Below, piece after piece: positions 17,801-31,659 of a DNA stretch of 34,161 nt. How positions within the stretch are numbered: position 1 is the stretch's first letter; the number at the start of each line of letters is the position of its first letter. The stretch is from contig RWJK01001513.1 in assembly GCA_004335835.1 (NCBI GenBank), positions 89,535-123,695 on the forward strand. Reading direction: 5' to 3'. The translations under genes were made by a program, and so were the position numbers. This DNA comes from Scenedesmus sp. ARA3 (taxonomy: Eukaryota > Chlorophyta > Chlorophyceae > Sphaeropleales > Scenedesmaceae). The notes below the pieces were generated by a model that saw only the letters and a program-made list of their open reading frames with translations, was not told the origin of the DNA and searched no databases.

Positions 17801-18488
17801 CAGGTGAGACTGAGAGGCTCTGCCAGGTCACTTTCATATAGGAGTCACGTGACACATGGGATGAGCTGTGCTGACATACACCTCGTACACACACACTATG
17901 GCATGTATGATTGATGTTGTGTACACCAGCAGTTCTGTGCTGACCGTGCGATGCTGCACACCTGTGCTGCAGGTGCTTGACGTTGCAGTGCCTGAGAGCA
18001 CCGAGTGCTCCCTGCCCCCAGACCTCCTGCAAGCGCTGCTGGCGCTGCCTCGCCTGGCCCACCTGCACATCACCACACACCACGAGCCACAGCAGCTGCT
18101 GGGCCTGACTGCCTTGGCAGGCCGGCTGCGAACCCTAAACATCAACTACACAGGCCCTCCCACGCTGCCCAGCCAGCTGCTGAGTCAGCTTCGTAAGGGC
18201 TTAGGGTTCAACTGCAGGGTTCAGGTCTGGGAGAATGTCGTCCTGCCCAGTAGCGGATCGTTTGTTGAGGTCAGCGGTGGAGGAGGGGGTGGGGCAGAGG
18301 GTCTCGGCGGGGGNGGGAGGCGGCGCAGGGGAGTGGGGGTTTGGAGGGGCGTGGTGCGTGCTTCGAGTTTGGGTGCTGTTGTGGCCGGCGGGTGGTGGTG
18401 TGGATGGGTGCTGGGCAGTGCGCTTGGGGGCAGGCAGCGCCCTCAGCGGCAGCAGCGGCAGCGCAAAGGGACGGCTGGTTGCAGTTGA
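11840..18488 (+). CDS. F-box and leucine-rich-repeat protein, about 1300 residues
   Basis: Twelve exons join in phase: 11840-11914, 12138-12965, 13260-13409, 13748-13864, 14211-14423, 14641-14667 (a 27-base microexon), 15039-15438, 15689-15996, 16084-16236, 16325-16792, 17150-17803 and 17973-18488 (TGA). The first junction builds an F-box-like helix set, LPNAAWEVLAAHLSREDIL followed by SARLACRAWSKD, near residue 20. Later exons carry leucine-rich repeats such as LARLSLHAFHC, LEELRLSGRVVLEPL, LTGLTQLAVGRV, LQSLFLKNC and LRTLNINYTG, separated by Ala/Ser/Gly low-complexity inserts. Family knowledge: such proteins are usually substrate receptors of SCF ubiquitin ligases; the substrate is unknown. 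Exon boundaries at 16236/16325 are the least sure. The last exon holds an undetermined base at 18314 in a G-run, so the reading frame after about residue 1245 is uncertain. Confidence 0.7.
15796..15858 (+). repeat. 12-base coding minisatellite in the F-box/LRR gene
   Basis: Five to six units of a 12-base repeat (consensus agctggcagtac), in frame, encode repeated Ser-Thr-Ala-Gly. The unit length is a multiple of three, so copy number can change without a frameshift. It lies in a linker between leucine-rich repeats. Confidence 0.85.
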
Positions 18489-19776
18489 TCGCTGGTGTTG
18501 CTGATGTTGCACGTGTTGCTGTTGTGAGGGCAGGAGCGGTGTTGGAGTGCTGAGTGGTGCTGCAGCATGCCGCAGGGTTTACTGTTATTGCTGGTAGGCG
18601 AGGAGCGTGATGCATGCACAGCAGCATGAGTGTTTGTTGTTTGGCGCATTGCGTTTGCTTTAAGAAGAAAATCACGCCGCCAGCATATTGAGCGTGCGCG
18701 TGGGAGCAATGTACAACATGTTTTGTATGATATATAACATGAAGCATCTGCGATTTGCAGGGTGCATGTATTATCATCAAGTGCGGTTGCTGCATGTTAC
18801 GTGCCAGGTGTGCTCTTTCTTCCGAGGAACATGTTCTCCTGTGCATGCATTACAGTGAAGCGGCTGTTAGTATGCCTGCTGAGTGCTACTCGTGCGTTTG
18901 CAGTTGGGCAGTGGAGGTGTCGTCATCCTGCTTGTGTTTGCATCGTCTGGGGGATCATGCGATCCAGGTTGCCTTTGCGCAGCTGTCATCAACATGGTGG
19001 TTCACCTGCAGCCCTATCTAGTGCATCTGACGGTTGCGCGTCATCAGGAGGCGCTTCAGCACCTGCTGTGCAAGATCACAGGATACACTGTAATTGTGCT
19101 GGTGGTTTTTTTCGGTCCTGCTCGACATGCTAGTTGAGTTGCTCTATCCAAGTACATTTGCTCATTGAGCTCAGCGGCTCAGCGACAACGGCAAAGCCAA
19201 CGGCAAAGCCACCCATGTAACTTCGTGCATGCATTTTGTGCAACACTGTCCTCCTTGGTCCTTTTTGGTATTCTTGGTATTGAGAATCAGTAGGCGCGTT
19301 TAAGTGGGGCCCGGCAGAAGCGAACGTAGCTGCTTCGGGGTGGAGGACGAAGGATGTAGATAAGGCGGGAGCGACAAGCAGCAGAAGGTTCGAGAGAGTT
19401 GCGGTACCTGACACGGTGATATAGCAGTAATCAACAACATTCACATATACGTCTTGGCCAGGCACTATTTTCTACAGACTGCGGAGGAAATGTCAGCCTA
19501 GAAGAGTTCTGCCGCGCAGGCTAGCAGCTGCCGCGCAGATCTGATTGACCCGGAGTGGTTTCCGTGCAGCAGTGTTGCACGAGACGCGCGATTTTGCGAA
19601 ATTGAAACTTTCGAAGCCCGGTTCCGAACGGCACGTTTTCGAGTCAGGCTGAACCGGAAGTGGCACCAGCCAGTGCTGGCCTGACGCTGCTGTGGCTCAG
19701 TGTCACTCATCCTGATGTGCTGCTGCCGCTGCTGCAAGCAGCTAGATCCCGCCAGAATTTATGTAATTGCATTTCA
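18489..19776. other. 3' flank of the F-box/LRR gene
   Basis: No convincing gene. The first 600-700 bases are probably 3' UTR. Open frames around 18762-19137 (plus) and 19130-19465 (minus) have no recognisable domain, and the minus one begins at GTG rather than ATG. A 12-base tandem duplication (acggcaaagcca) lies near 19189-19212. Confidence 0.4.
19089..19093 (+). terminator. TGTAA poly(A) signal candidate
   Basis: TGTAA is the usual polyadenylation signal of green algae. This one lies about 600 bases past the F-box/LRR stop; a second at 19216-19220 is an alternative. Confidence 0.4.
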
Positions 19777-19936
19777 AAAGACCTGACCTGACCTGAACTG
19801 AAATGCACTGGTGGTGCTGAAGGAGTAGCTGTCACGACTCCGGTGGGATTTGAACCTACGCTTGGCTCCGGCCACTGAGCGGAGCCGGGTGGTCCACCTC
19901 TGATGCACACCTGTGTTGTCAGCTGAGATTCCATGT
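19777..19936 (-). repeat. SINE-like element with tRNA-like head and TGACC-repeat tail
   Basis: On the minus strand a head contains GCTCAGTGG (like a Pol III A box) and GGTTCAAATCC (a near-perfect B box). GGCTCCG and CGGAGTC could form a seven-pair acceptor-like stem with one G-T pair. The distance is too short for an anticodon arm, so this is not a working tRNA. It is followed by about 50 unrelated bases and a (TCAGG)n simple-repeat tail. Head, body and simple tail are the plan of tRNA-derived SINEs, which are known in green algae. Confidence 0.55.
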
Positions 19937-20211
19937 GCTGTTACATTCCGATAACGGCACTAATCCTGGTTCTGACTCTGTTTTGTTTTGTTGCCCTGAC
20001 CAGACCTGGCTCGACCAGTGCTGCACGAGTACTGGCAGTGGCTACTTTGTTGCGGTCTGTTGTGTTCAAAGTTACATCTGTTGATGGCTTCGCCATTGTT
20101 CTACCGAAACTACGTGTGCGTGCAACTGTGTTCTAGGCTGTGTAAATTTGTTTGATTTCTTGCTAGCCATCACTGCTGCAACTATCGTCCTATTTTGACA
20201 CTGGTTCTGCT

Positions 20212-20291
20212 GCTGACCTGGCCTGACCTGACCTGAACAGTGCTGTACCTCTGGTTGGTATACCGTGTTGTTGTGAGCTGAGATTCGCCAC
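20212..20291 (-). repeat. Truncated second copy of the SINE-like element
   Basis: It shares the (TGACC)n...TGAAC end and the TGTTGT..AGCTGAGATTC end with the element at 19777-19936, but the tRNA-like middle is missing. Sequence in front of both (ctggttctg...tgacc) is also alike. A third trace (ccctgaccagacctgg) lies near 19995. Confidence 0.5.
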
Positions 20292-21206
20292 CACCCACAG
20301 CAAGGACATGCCTTGCTGCCCAGCGCAGCACATATGATGCCTCAAGGGCTACCATGCTGCTGCTGGCTTGCTGTAAGCAACAGCAAGGGGTGGCGCCCAG
20401 GTCTGCGCGCGGGGACGCTGCTCACACCAGGACCCGAGCGTGCTGCAGGCCCGCCCAAAGGCAAGCCTGCTGGTGTGCTGGTCGTGATTGGGGTAGGGGA
20501 GGATTGCGGACACCAAGTTGGTTTTACTGGGAACATGCCACTTAACAACGCAACCTCCCCGAAGCCCCTGACTTTTCACCACACGCCCTTGAAAATTGGG
20601 GGTTGTACATGCATGCAACATGCATGCAGCATGCAAGCACACATATAAGGCATGCATAGCACAGGCACAAGCAAGCTGGCACTGGTGCACCTACCAAGAT
20701 GATGGTTCTGATTGCCAGTGCTGCAGCTGCTCAGTTCTTCTGCTTCTGCTGCTGCCTTTTCAGCTGTTTGCCTTGTCAGCTGTATTTTTTGTGTTTTTTT
20801 TATCTGTTTGTTTGTTTTGTTGCAATCGCAGCTGCACTGACTGCATGACTGCTGTGCTGACATTTGCACAGTTGGCCTGGCATGTGCGGCTTTTCGATTT
20901 TGTCACGTTTTTGCTGTGTTGTTTTGGCAGCGTGCCAGCGGCATCTTTCTTGACACAGCAGGCAGAGGTGCGGTTTTATGTGCACCTCCGCCCACTTGGG
21001 GGTCATCCCCCAGCCGCCCTCATCCACACAGCACATGTCAGTCAGCATGCATGTCAGTGGAGCAAGCAGTGGCAAGGCAGGCAAAGCAAGTGCATCTTCT
21101 GCCCCCGCACCCGCCACCTCCCCACACACCCCACTGCCACACTGCCACAGCCTGGCCAGGGCGTCCCCCAGCCAGGCTGCCTCGCACCACACACAGCAGT
21201 AGCCAC
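20292..21206. other. Stretch 3' of the coiled-coil gene
   Basis: Likely 3' UTR of the minus-strand gene ending at 21207, plus intergenic DNA. Plus-strand frames entering 21207-22773 are antisense shadows of that gene. A CATGCA cluster is listed separately; otherwise nothing was seen. Confidence 0.4.
20608..20656. promoter_or_regulatory. Cluster of CATGCA (RY-like) motifs
   Basis: CATGCATGCA, CATGCATGCA, CATGCA and again CATGCA within 50 bases, next to CATATAAGG. The core equals the plant RY motif bound by B3-domain factors. No gene start follows on the plus strand, so a regulatory role is only a possibility; it may be a simple repeat. Confidence 0.3.
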
Positions 21207-23660
21207 TCAGCCGGTTGCCGCCTTGGTGCAGACAGACAGGCGCGACTTGCAGGGCTGGACCCAAGGAACAGAGCCCTTGCGGCGGGTGTGGGCGCTCAGG
21301 CGCATGACCGCCTCCGCCGCCACTGCAGCGCCGTTGCCGCGGGCCAGCTGCTGCAGCGGGCGCAGCGTGTGCAGCTCAGCGCGCTGCGTGCGGATGATTG
21401 CGCTGCACTCGTTGATGTTTGCGTTGCACTGGCTGATGGTTGCGTTGCGCCTGCTGATGGTAGCGTCACGCCGCTGCAGACGCTCGCGCAGCTGGTTGTA
21501 GTCTGCCAGCAGGGCCTCACTCTTGCCCAACACATTATCCACACTGCCATGCTGCTGCTGCTGCGGCGGCTGCTGCTTTGGCGGCGGCGGCGGGTTGCTG
21601 AGCCGGAAAGTGAGCTCCTTGCAGCGCTTGCGCAGGGCTGCATTCTCCCGCGCTGCCTGCGCTGCCTGCTGCTCCAGCTGCTCTGCGTGCACTGCCCACT
21701 TCTCAATCGCCTCTTCACACTCCTTCACAGCTGCTTCATGCTTGGACAGTGCCAGGTCCTTGAACGCCTCGTATGCTGCCTGATACTTGCCAGCATCAAA
21801 CAGGGCGCTGCGCAGCTGCCCATTCAGGGTGCCAAGCTCTGCGGTGAGGCTGCCGATGGTTGCTGCCTGGCTGGCATTGGTGGCACCCATGGCAGCTTGG
21901 TCAGCCCGTAGCTTGGTGATGAGCGCTGCCAGGCCTGCTGCTGCTGCATTGTCTGCCTTGAGCGCTGCATTGTCTGCCTTGAGTGCTTTGATCTCAGCTG
22001 CCTGGCTTGCCTGGCCTGCCTTGAGGGCTCTGATCTCAGCTGCCTGGGCATCACTGATCTGCAGCAGTTGCCCGTAGCTGAAAGGTGGCAGGCCACTGCA
22101 TGCGTTGACTTCAGGGCGCGCAGCAGACATGCCATCAAAAAGGGAGGGAGGGATCCTGGACATGCATAGCACTGCGCGCTTGGTGCTTGCGCTGCCGGAA
22201 GGTGCTGCTGCTGCTGCTGCTGCTGCTGCTGGGCTGCTGCTGTAGGTGCTGCATGGGTAAGCACGCTTTCTGGCAGTGTCGCTTGTTGGCGGCTGCTGAG
22301 GCAGCAGCGCCCTGGACTTGCTGACTGCTGCACAGCTGCCATGCTGCAGGGAGCTGCTGCTGCCATGCTGAAGGAAGCTGCTGATGCTGCTGCCACGCTG
22401 CAGGAAGCTGCTGCTGCTGCGGCAGTTGCTTGCAGCGATGATGCTCAGGGGCTGGTCAGGGGCCTTGCTGGCAGCGTTGATGCTCAGGGGCTGGGCGGAA
22501 GCCTTGCTGGCAGTGCTGCTTGGTGCTGCGGCCTTGGCATGGGTGTGCTCTGACGCCTCCACTGCTGCTTTGTCTGCTGCATTGGTGGCGTCGTTACCGG
22601 CGCTGCTTGCTGCAGGGTTGGAGCTGCCGGATGCTGCTGCGCTTTTGGCGTTGCTGCGGGCTGCTGCTGGTGCTGGTGCTGGTGACGTCTGGCCTGTGGT
22701 GCCCTTGGATTTGGATTTGTGCTTGGGTGTGTCGGGGCAGGTGGTGGCCTTGGTGTCGATGTCAGCAGGCACACTGCAGGAGCAGCAGGGTTACAAGCAA
22801 GTGAGTAGGTGCTAGAAACAATGTAAGGGTTAGTGAGCATGCAGTGTGCAGCTGCACATACGGATATTAGAATGTGTATTGCGCAGCCTGGCTTGGATGC
22901 TGACAGCTGTCAACCTGCAGAGTGTCACTCTCCTTTGCTGCTGTACTGGAGAGTGCGCTGCAAAGGTTGCCTACACACGCACTCTGCAAGCTCTCAGACG
23001 GCATGAGACAACCGCGTACTGAATGACTTTTCAGAGTCCGCAATAGCGACAGCAATCGTCAAAGACCGCCGCTGCTGCTGATTTGGCGCTGAAAGATGCC
23101 GTGCAGTGCTGCAGCTGCCAGCCTGGTCCTCACCTGCTGCAGGTTTGCTTGGCCCCAAGGCCATTGGGACTCAAACTGCTGTCTGAAGCAAGCTGCTGTG
23201 GACTGTCGTTGTCGTTCTTGTTTTGCGTGGTTTCGACAGACAGCTGCAGCTCCACTTTCCGCGGGGACTTTGGTGAAGTAAAGGAGGCCTTCAACGCTGT
23301 CACCAAACTGCTGCAACACGCTGCGATGATGGCGAAGAGCGTCCAGGCGTAGATGGGGAGGCTTGAATGGGGCTGGGGCAGCCATGCCGTGGCATGGCTG
23401 GGACTGGCGTAGGTGAAGAGGGTGAGGACAGCGGCGCCCAGGCACAAGGCCAGGACGAAGAATTTGAAGTATGAGAGTATTGTGAAGCCAGTCCGAGAGG
23501 GCGTGCAGGCAGCTCTGGCCACAGGGCCAGGCTGCTGCTTTGTCGAGAACAGGAAAGTAATCCGAGAGAACATGAGTGTTGGTTGCTTTGAGAGCGTTTG
23601 TGTACAAAAGAGCGTAGTGTCTGTTGTAAACTCGAACGAGCCATGGGTTGGCAGCAGCAT
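21207..23660 (-). CDS. Membrane-anchored coiled-coil protein, unknown function
   Basis: Two exons: 23660-23134 (ATG, ending AG|gtgagg, phase 2) and 22773-21207 (acceptor ctcctgcag, phase 2, TGA stop), 697 residues. The second exon has no early in-frame ATG, which supports the join. Residues about 61-85 (FKFFVLALCLGAAVLTLF) and 103-123 (YAWTLFAIIAACCSSLV) are hydrophobic helices forming a hairpin anchor. Residues about 177-410 are a low-complexity Ser/Ala/Lys region with a nine-Ala run from a triplet tract. From about 420 to 660 there is a long coiled coil (AAEIRALKAGQ, EIKALKADNAALKADN, AEQLEQQAAQAARENAAL) broken by a Pro/Gln stretch and ending in 7-residue repeats. I recognise no family. The shape suits a tether or scaffold on an organelle membrane, which is inference. 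A two-gene reading (short membrane protein plus separate coil) remains possible. Confidence 0.6.
21392..21475 (-). repeat. Four 21-base tandem repeats encoding a heptad
   Basis: In the coiled-coil gene the frame reads RRDATIS, RRNATIS, QCNANIN, ECSAIIR: four consecutive heptads from diverged 21-base units. Hydrophobic Ile and Ala recur at fixed heptad places, as expected for coiled coil grown by unit duplication. Confidence 0.8.
22774..23133. other. Intron of the coiled-coil gene
   Basis: 360 bases bounded by AG|gtgagg (minus strand, at 23134) and ctgctcctgcag before 22773. An alternative tiny first exon with an ATG at 23004 would also match phase 2, but it has a poorer donor. Confidence 0.55.
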
Positions 23661-23674
23661 ATATGCAGCAGCCT

Positions 23675-23703
23675 AGTGACACAGTCGAGTGACTAGTGTC
23701 ACT
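23675..23703. repeat. 12-pair inverted repeat just upstream of a start codon
   Basis: AGTGACAC-AGTC-gagt-GACT-a-GTGTCACT, a near-perfect hairpin with one bulged base, 15 bases upstream of the ATG at 23660 (minus). It would sit in the 5' UTR or core promoter. It could be an operator-like dyad or an RNA hairpin limiting translation. Confidence 0.7.
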
Positions 23704-23899
23704 CGGGGCCTGACAAGCAGTAGCTGCGTCAATGGAGAAAAGAATTTCAATTCAAAACAAAGAATGTATTATGAAATGCCGGTTTGATGGCTGCCTGAGG
23801 CGACTGTACTGCTGCTGTGATGGTACTGGAGACAATGATTGCTGTACAGTACAGCACAGCAGCAGGCTGCACCAAACTCGTCAAGTGGCAATAGCTCCA

Positions 23900-23904
23900 T
23901 TACA
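23900..23904 (-). terminator. TGTAA poly(A) signal candidate for the MTA nucleosidase gene
   Basis: TTACA on the plus strand is TGTAA on the minus strand, about 340 bases past the stop at 24241. It matches the green-algal polyadenylation signal; distance and position are plausible. Confidence 0.5.
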
Positions 23905-24240
23905 ATCCTCCCTGCAGATGGCTTGATTCGCTTGTCTTTCCAGGATCCAAGGGTGTCGCATCTTATACGGCAGATGCACCACAATGTCATATGACTGCAC
24001 ACTGCCACCCAAAGACGCTCAGCAACAAGGCTTGCAGCATGCCGTGCACGGCGAAAACTCTTGGGTCTTGTCCAGCCCCGATGAAGCCCCCATGAACAAT
24101 GAGACTCATATTCCCGCAGCTTTGTTAGCCATGCCCGCCATGCATCAGTAATCACGGCATTGATACCTACAGACATGCAGCCACGCGCACAGCGCCTGCG
24201 TGAGCTTATGGCACGCTTGTCCATGCTCACTAGCAGTGGA

Positions 24241-26125
24241 TTACAGCTGCGCGATGGTCTTGCCTGCAACAAACTGCAGCACCTTCGGCAGCGTCTGCTG
24301 CAGTGCTGCTGCTGCTGCATTCAAGTTCTCTAGGAACTCTTCCTGTGTGGCCCTGTCTCCATCCACAATGTCAGTCACTGCCTTTACACAGAACATGGGC
24401 TTGCGGAACATCTGCGCAACCCATGCAATTGCTGCTGCCTCCATCTCCTTGACTGCTGCGCCGTGCTTGTTCATGATCTGCATATCTTGCTCTGTGAGGC
24501 GATGAGACAGCATGAAGCAGCGGCGGGAGCGGCACACGTCAGCACAAACAGCAGTGGACACACAAGCTGGCGGAAGTAGATGATGAAGTGTGTGACATTA
24601 AGCAAGGTTTTAAGCAAGGTTTAAAGAGCAACGCTGTGTCCAGGAAAACACTAAGATGTGCTGCACAGCCTACACAGCGTAGCAGCTATCAGGACCTGCA
24701 CCATCCACAAGCAAGCATGCAAGCAAACATGAAAGTCTACTCACCTGTGTAGTCTAGTGAGTTGCCTGACGTAACAATGCCTGCCTTGAGCCCCAGTGCT
24801 GCCCGCAGCTGCGGTGTGGGCGTGCTCTCCACATAGCCCAGCCCCTGCTTGTCAAAGCCTGGCAGCGGGATGCGCCTGTCGTGGTGCATCTTGCCGGTGC
24901 TGACAAAAACGTCGCCAATGGCAGCGCCCTGCAGGGGTAGCAGGATTGAGGTGCGTGACATGCAGGCAGAGGGGAGCCATGTGTTGGTGATGATGGTGCT
25001 GACTTAGGCAGGTGTGCACAACCTGGCCATGCTGCTGAGACAGCTGGAGAGCCAAGGTGGCCGGCAGCAGTTGCTGGCCCTTTCAATTTTAGTTGCTAGT
25101 GTTTCAAACGTAACCAGCTGATGCTCGCAGGAGAGTAAAGCGCTGACACACCCTTGCAAACGAACAGCTAGCTGGCACTTGCAGGAAAGCCAGCTGTTGC
25201 TGTGTGCCGCTTGCTGTGGCAGCTAGTGCTGCTCGACGCCCATAAACAGCTGCTCCTGGCACAACACCAACAGCTGCTGCAAAGGCTCAGCTTACAAGTG
25301 GGGCATGGGACTGCCGAACGTGCTGCAGATGATTGCAAGCTGGTCCCTTACACAGCCGCAAAGCCCCTCCCTGCTCACCCGCGCCTTGAAGCCTCCTGCT
25401 GTGCCTGCGCTGATGATGAGGTCAGGGTTGAAGGCCTGGCATGCTAGGTAGGTGGCTAGGCTTGCAGGAACGGTGCCTATGAGGTCAACATTGTGCTCGT
25501 TGTCATGCCCTGACCACACCACATGTACATCTAAGCCGGCGTGACTGCCGGAGTAGGTGACACATGGGCCTGGTGGTGAAATCCTGCAAGCATGCACAGC
25601 AGCAGACAGTTGGTGTCGACCAGCGATGCCGAGTGCGGCGCCACTCAGCAGCTGCTGCTGCTCCTACCCGATGCGCTGGCGTGGGAGCAGAGAGACATTT
25701 TCCTGCAAGCTGCTAAAGGACAATCACACCAAGACTGATGACGCCGCTGCTGTCGCGTGCATCATCATGCAAGTCACATGGCTGCATCAACCCTAGCCCA
25801 TGCACAACATGGGGTGACAGCTTGCCAGCTGCAGTATATCCGCTTTTCTCTGCTTTTGATGCCGTCACAGGCTCACCTTGGTGGACTGTCCTGCTTCAGG
25901 CCAAGTGCTGCTATCAAGGGTGCTGCCTCAGCCTGCATGGCTGCAGGTAGCGGCAGCAGCAGGATATCAAGTCAGGCTGGCCGTAACCACTGCTGATGCG
26001 CCAGTAACATGGAAGATGTTAACATTATGCGTAAACGTTGCAATTAGCATTGCTGAGCTCAGCTTACCAATGATAAACACCACACTCTTGATCGGCTGTT
26101 GCTCAGCATCTCCGTCAGCGTACAT
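24241..26125 (-). CDS. MTN: 5'-methylthioadenosine/S-adenosylhomocysteine nucleosidase, plant type
   Basis: Hydrolyses methylthioadenosine to adenine and methylthioribose in methionine salvage; soluble, usually a dimer. Five exons join in phase: 26125-26068, 25940-25877, 25583-25379, 24928-24745 and 24491-24241 (TAA), giving 253 residues, the size of plant MTN proteins. The ATG at 26125 is preceded by an in-frame TAG. Motifs in order: VVFIIAMQAEAAPL (with the first catalytic Glu), GTVPASLATYLA, DLIISAGTAGGF, HHDRRIPLPGFDKQGLG, the ribose-binding KEMEAAAIAW, and KAVTDIVDGD with the catalytic Asp. All expected active-site residues are present, so the enzyme should work. Some plant forms also accept S-adenosylhomocysteine; that cannot be judged here. 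It is divergent from INO1. Confidence 0.93.
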
Positions 26126-26692
26126 GATGCCTCTGCTGATGTACTGCTACAAAGCGTTTGATAGTGCTGGTGTCCTCAAATGAGCAATTTCCTGCGGTGT
26201 ATCATACAGCAGTTGGTGTCAGCAGCAGCTTTCAGGCCAACTGTGCAAGGAGAGTGCTGTGCCAGGCTTTGCTGATGCAGTGGCGGGCTGGTGTGCTGCC
26301 ATGCCTGTGCCGCTGCGCATCTCGTTGAACACACAGAATCGTTGATATTCGGGTTTGAAACGTGTAACACATCATGCCAATGCTTGCAGCAACAGGAAAA
26401 CGTGCAAGGGCTGACCTGAGAGTTGCAACTTCCGCACTGAGATAGTACGCTGGATCGTGTCGCTTATGCAATTTCATCGAGTTTCATTTATCCACTAAAT
26501 TATCCACTAAATAAAACGTTGTTGTTAACGTACCTTTGCATGTGTTACTGACAATTCAGGAACTTGCAAGGCGTGACACAGGGCCCCTAGTTGTCTGTCT
26601 ATGAGCGTCTTGATCCAGTGGTTGAATTGGCTGATTGTGCTGCGTCGTAGGGCGCATCATACTCTCCAGCTGCTCTTCACCAGCCAGACAAG
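26126..26692. promoter_or_regulatory. Divergent promoter region of MTN and INO1
   Basis: 567 bases separate the two start codons. At 26488-26512 a 12-base unit (ttatccactaaa) occurs twice in tandem. Its TATCCAC core resembles the plant TATCCA element of sugar-responsive promoters, but function here is untested. No clear TATA box was found at the usual distance from either start. Confidence 0.45.

Positions 26693-31659
<4,967 letters not shown>

Noticed and set aside
19130..19465. Minus-strand 111-codon ORF as a gene
   Set aside because: Begins with GTG, no recognisable domain, no supporting splice sites; lies in the probable 3' flank of the F-box gene.
19830..19888. Functional tRNA gene on the minus strand
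   Set aside because: B box and acceptor-like stem are present, but A-to-B spacing is too short for an anticodon arm; treated as a SINE head.
20916..21911. 331-codon plus-strand ORF
   Set aside because: Lies antisense to the coiled-coil gene; low-complexity shadow without a domain or start context.
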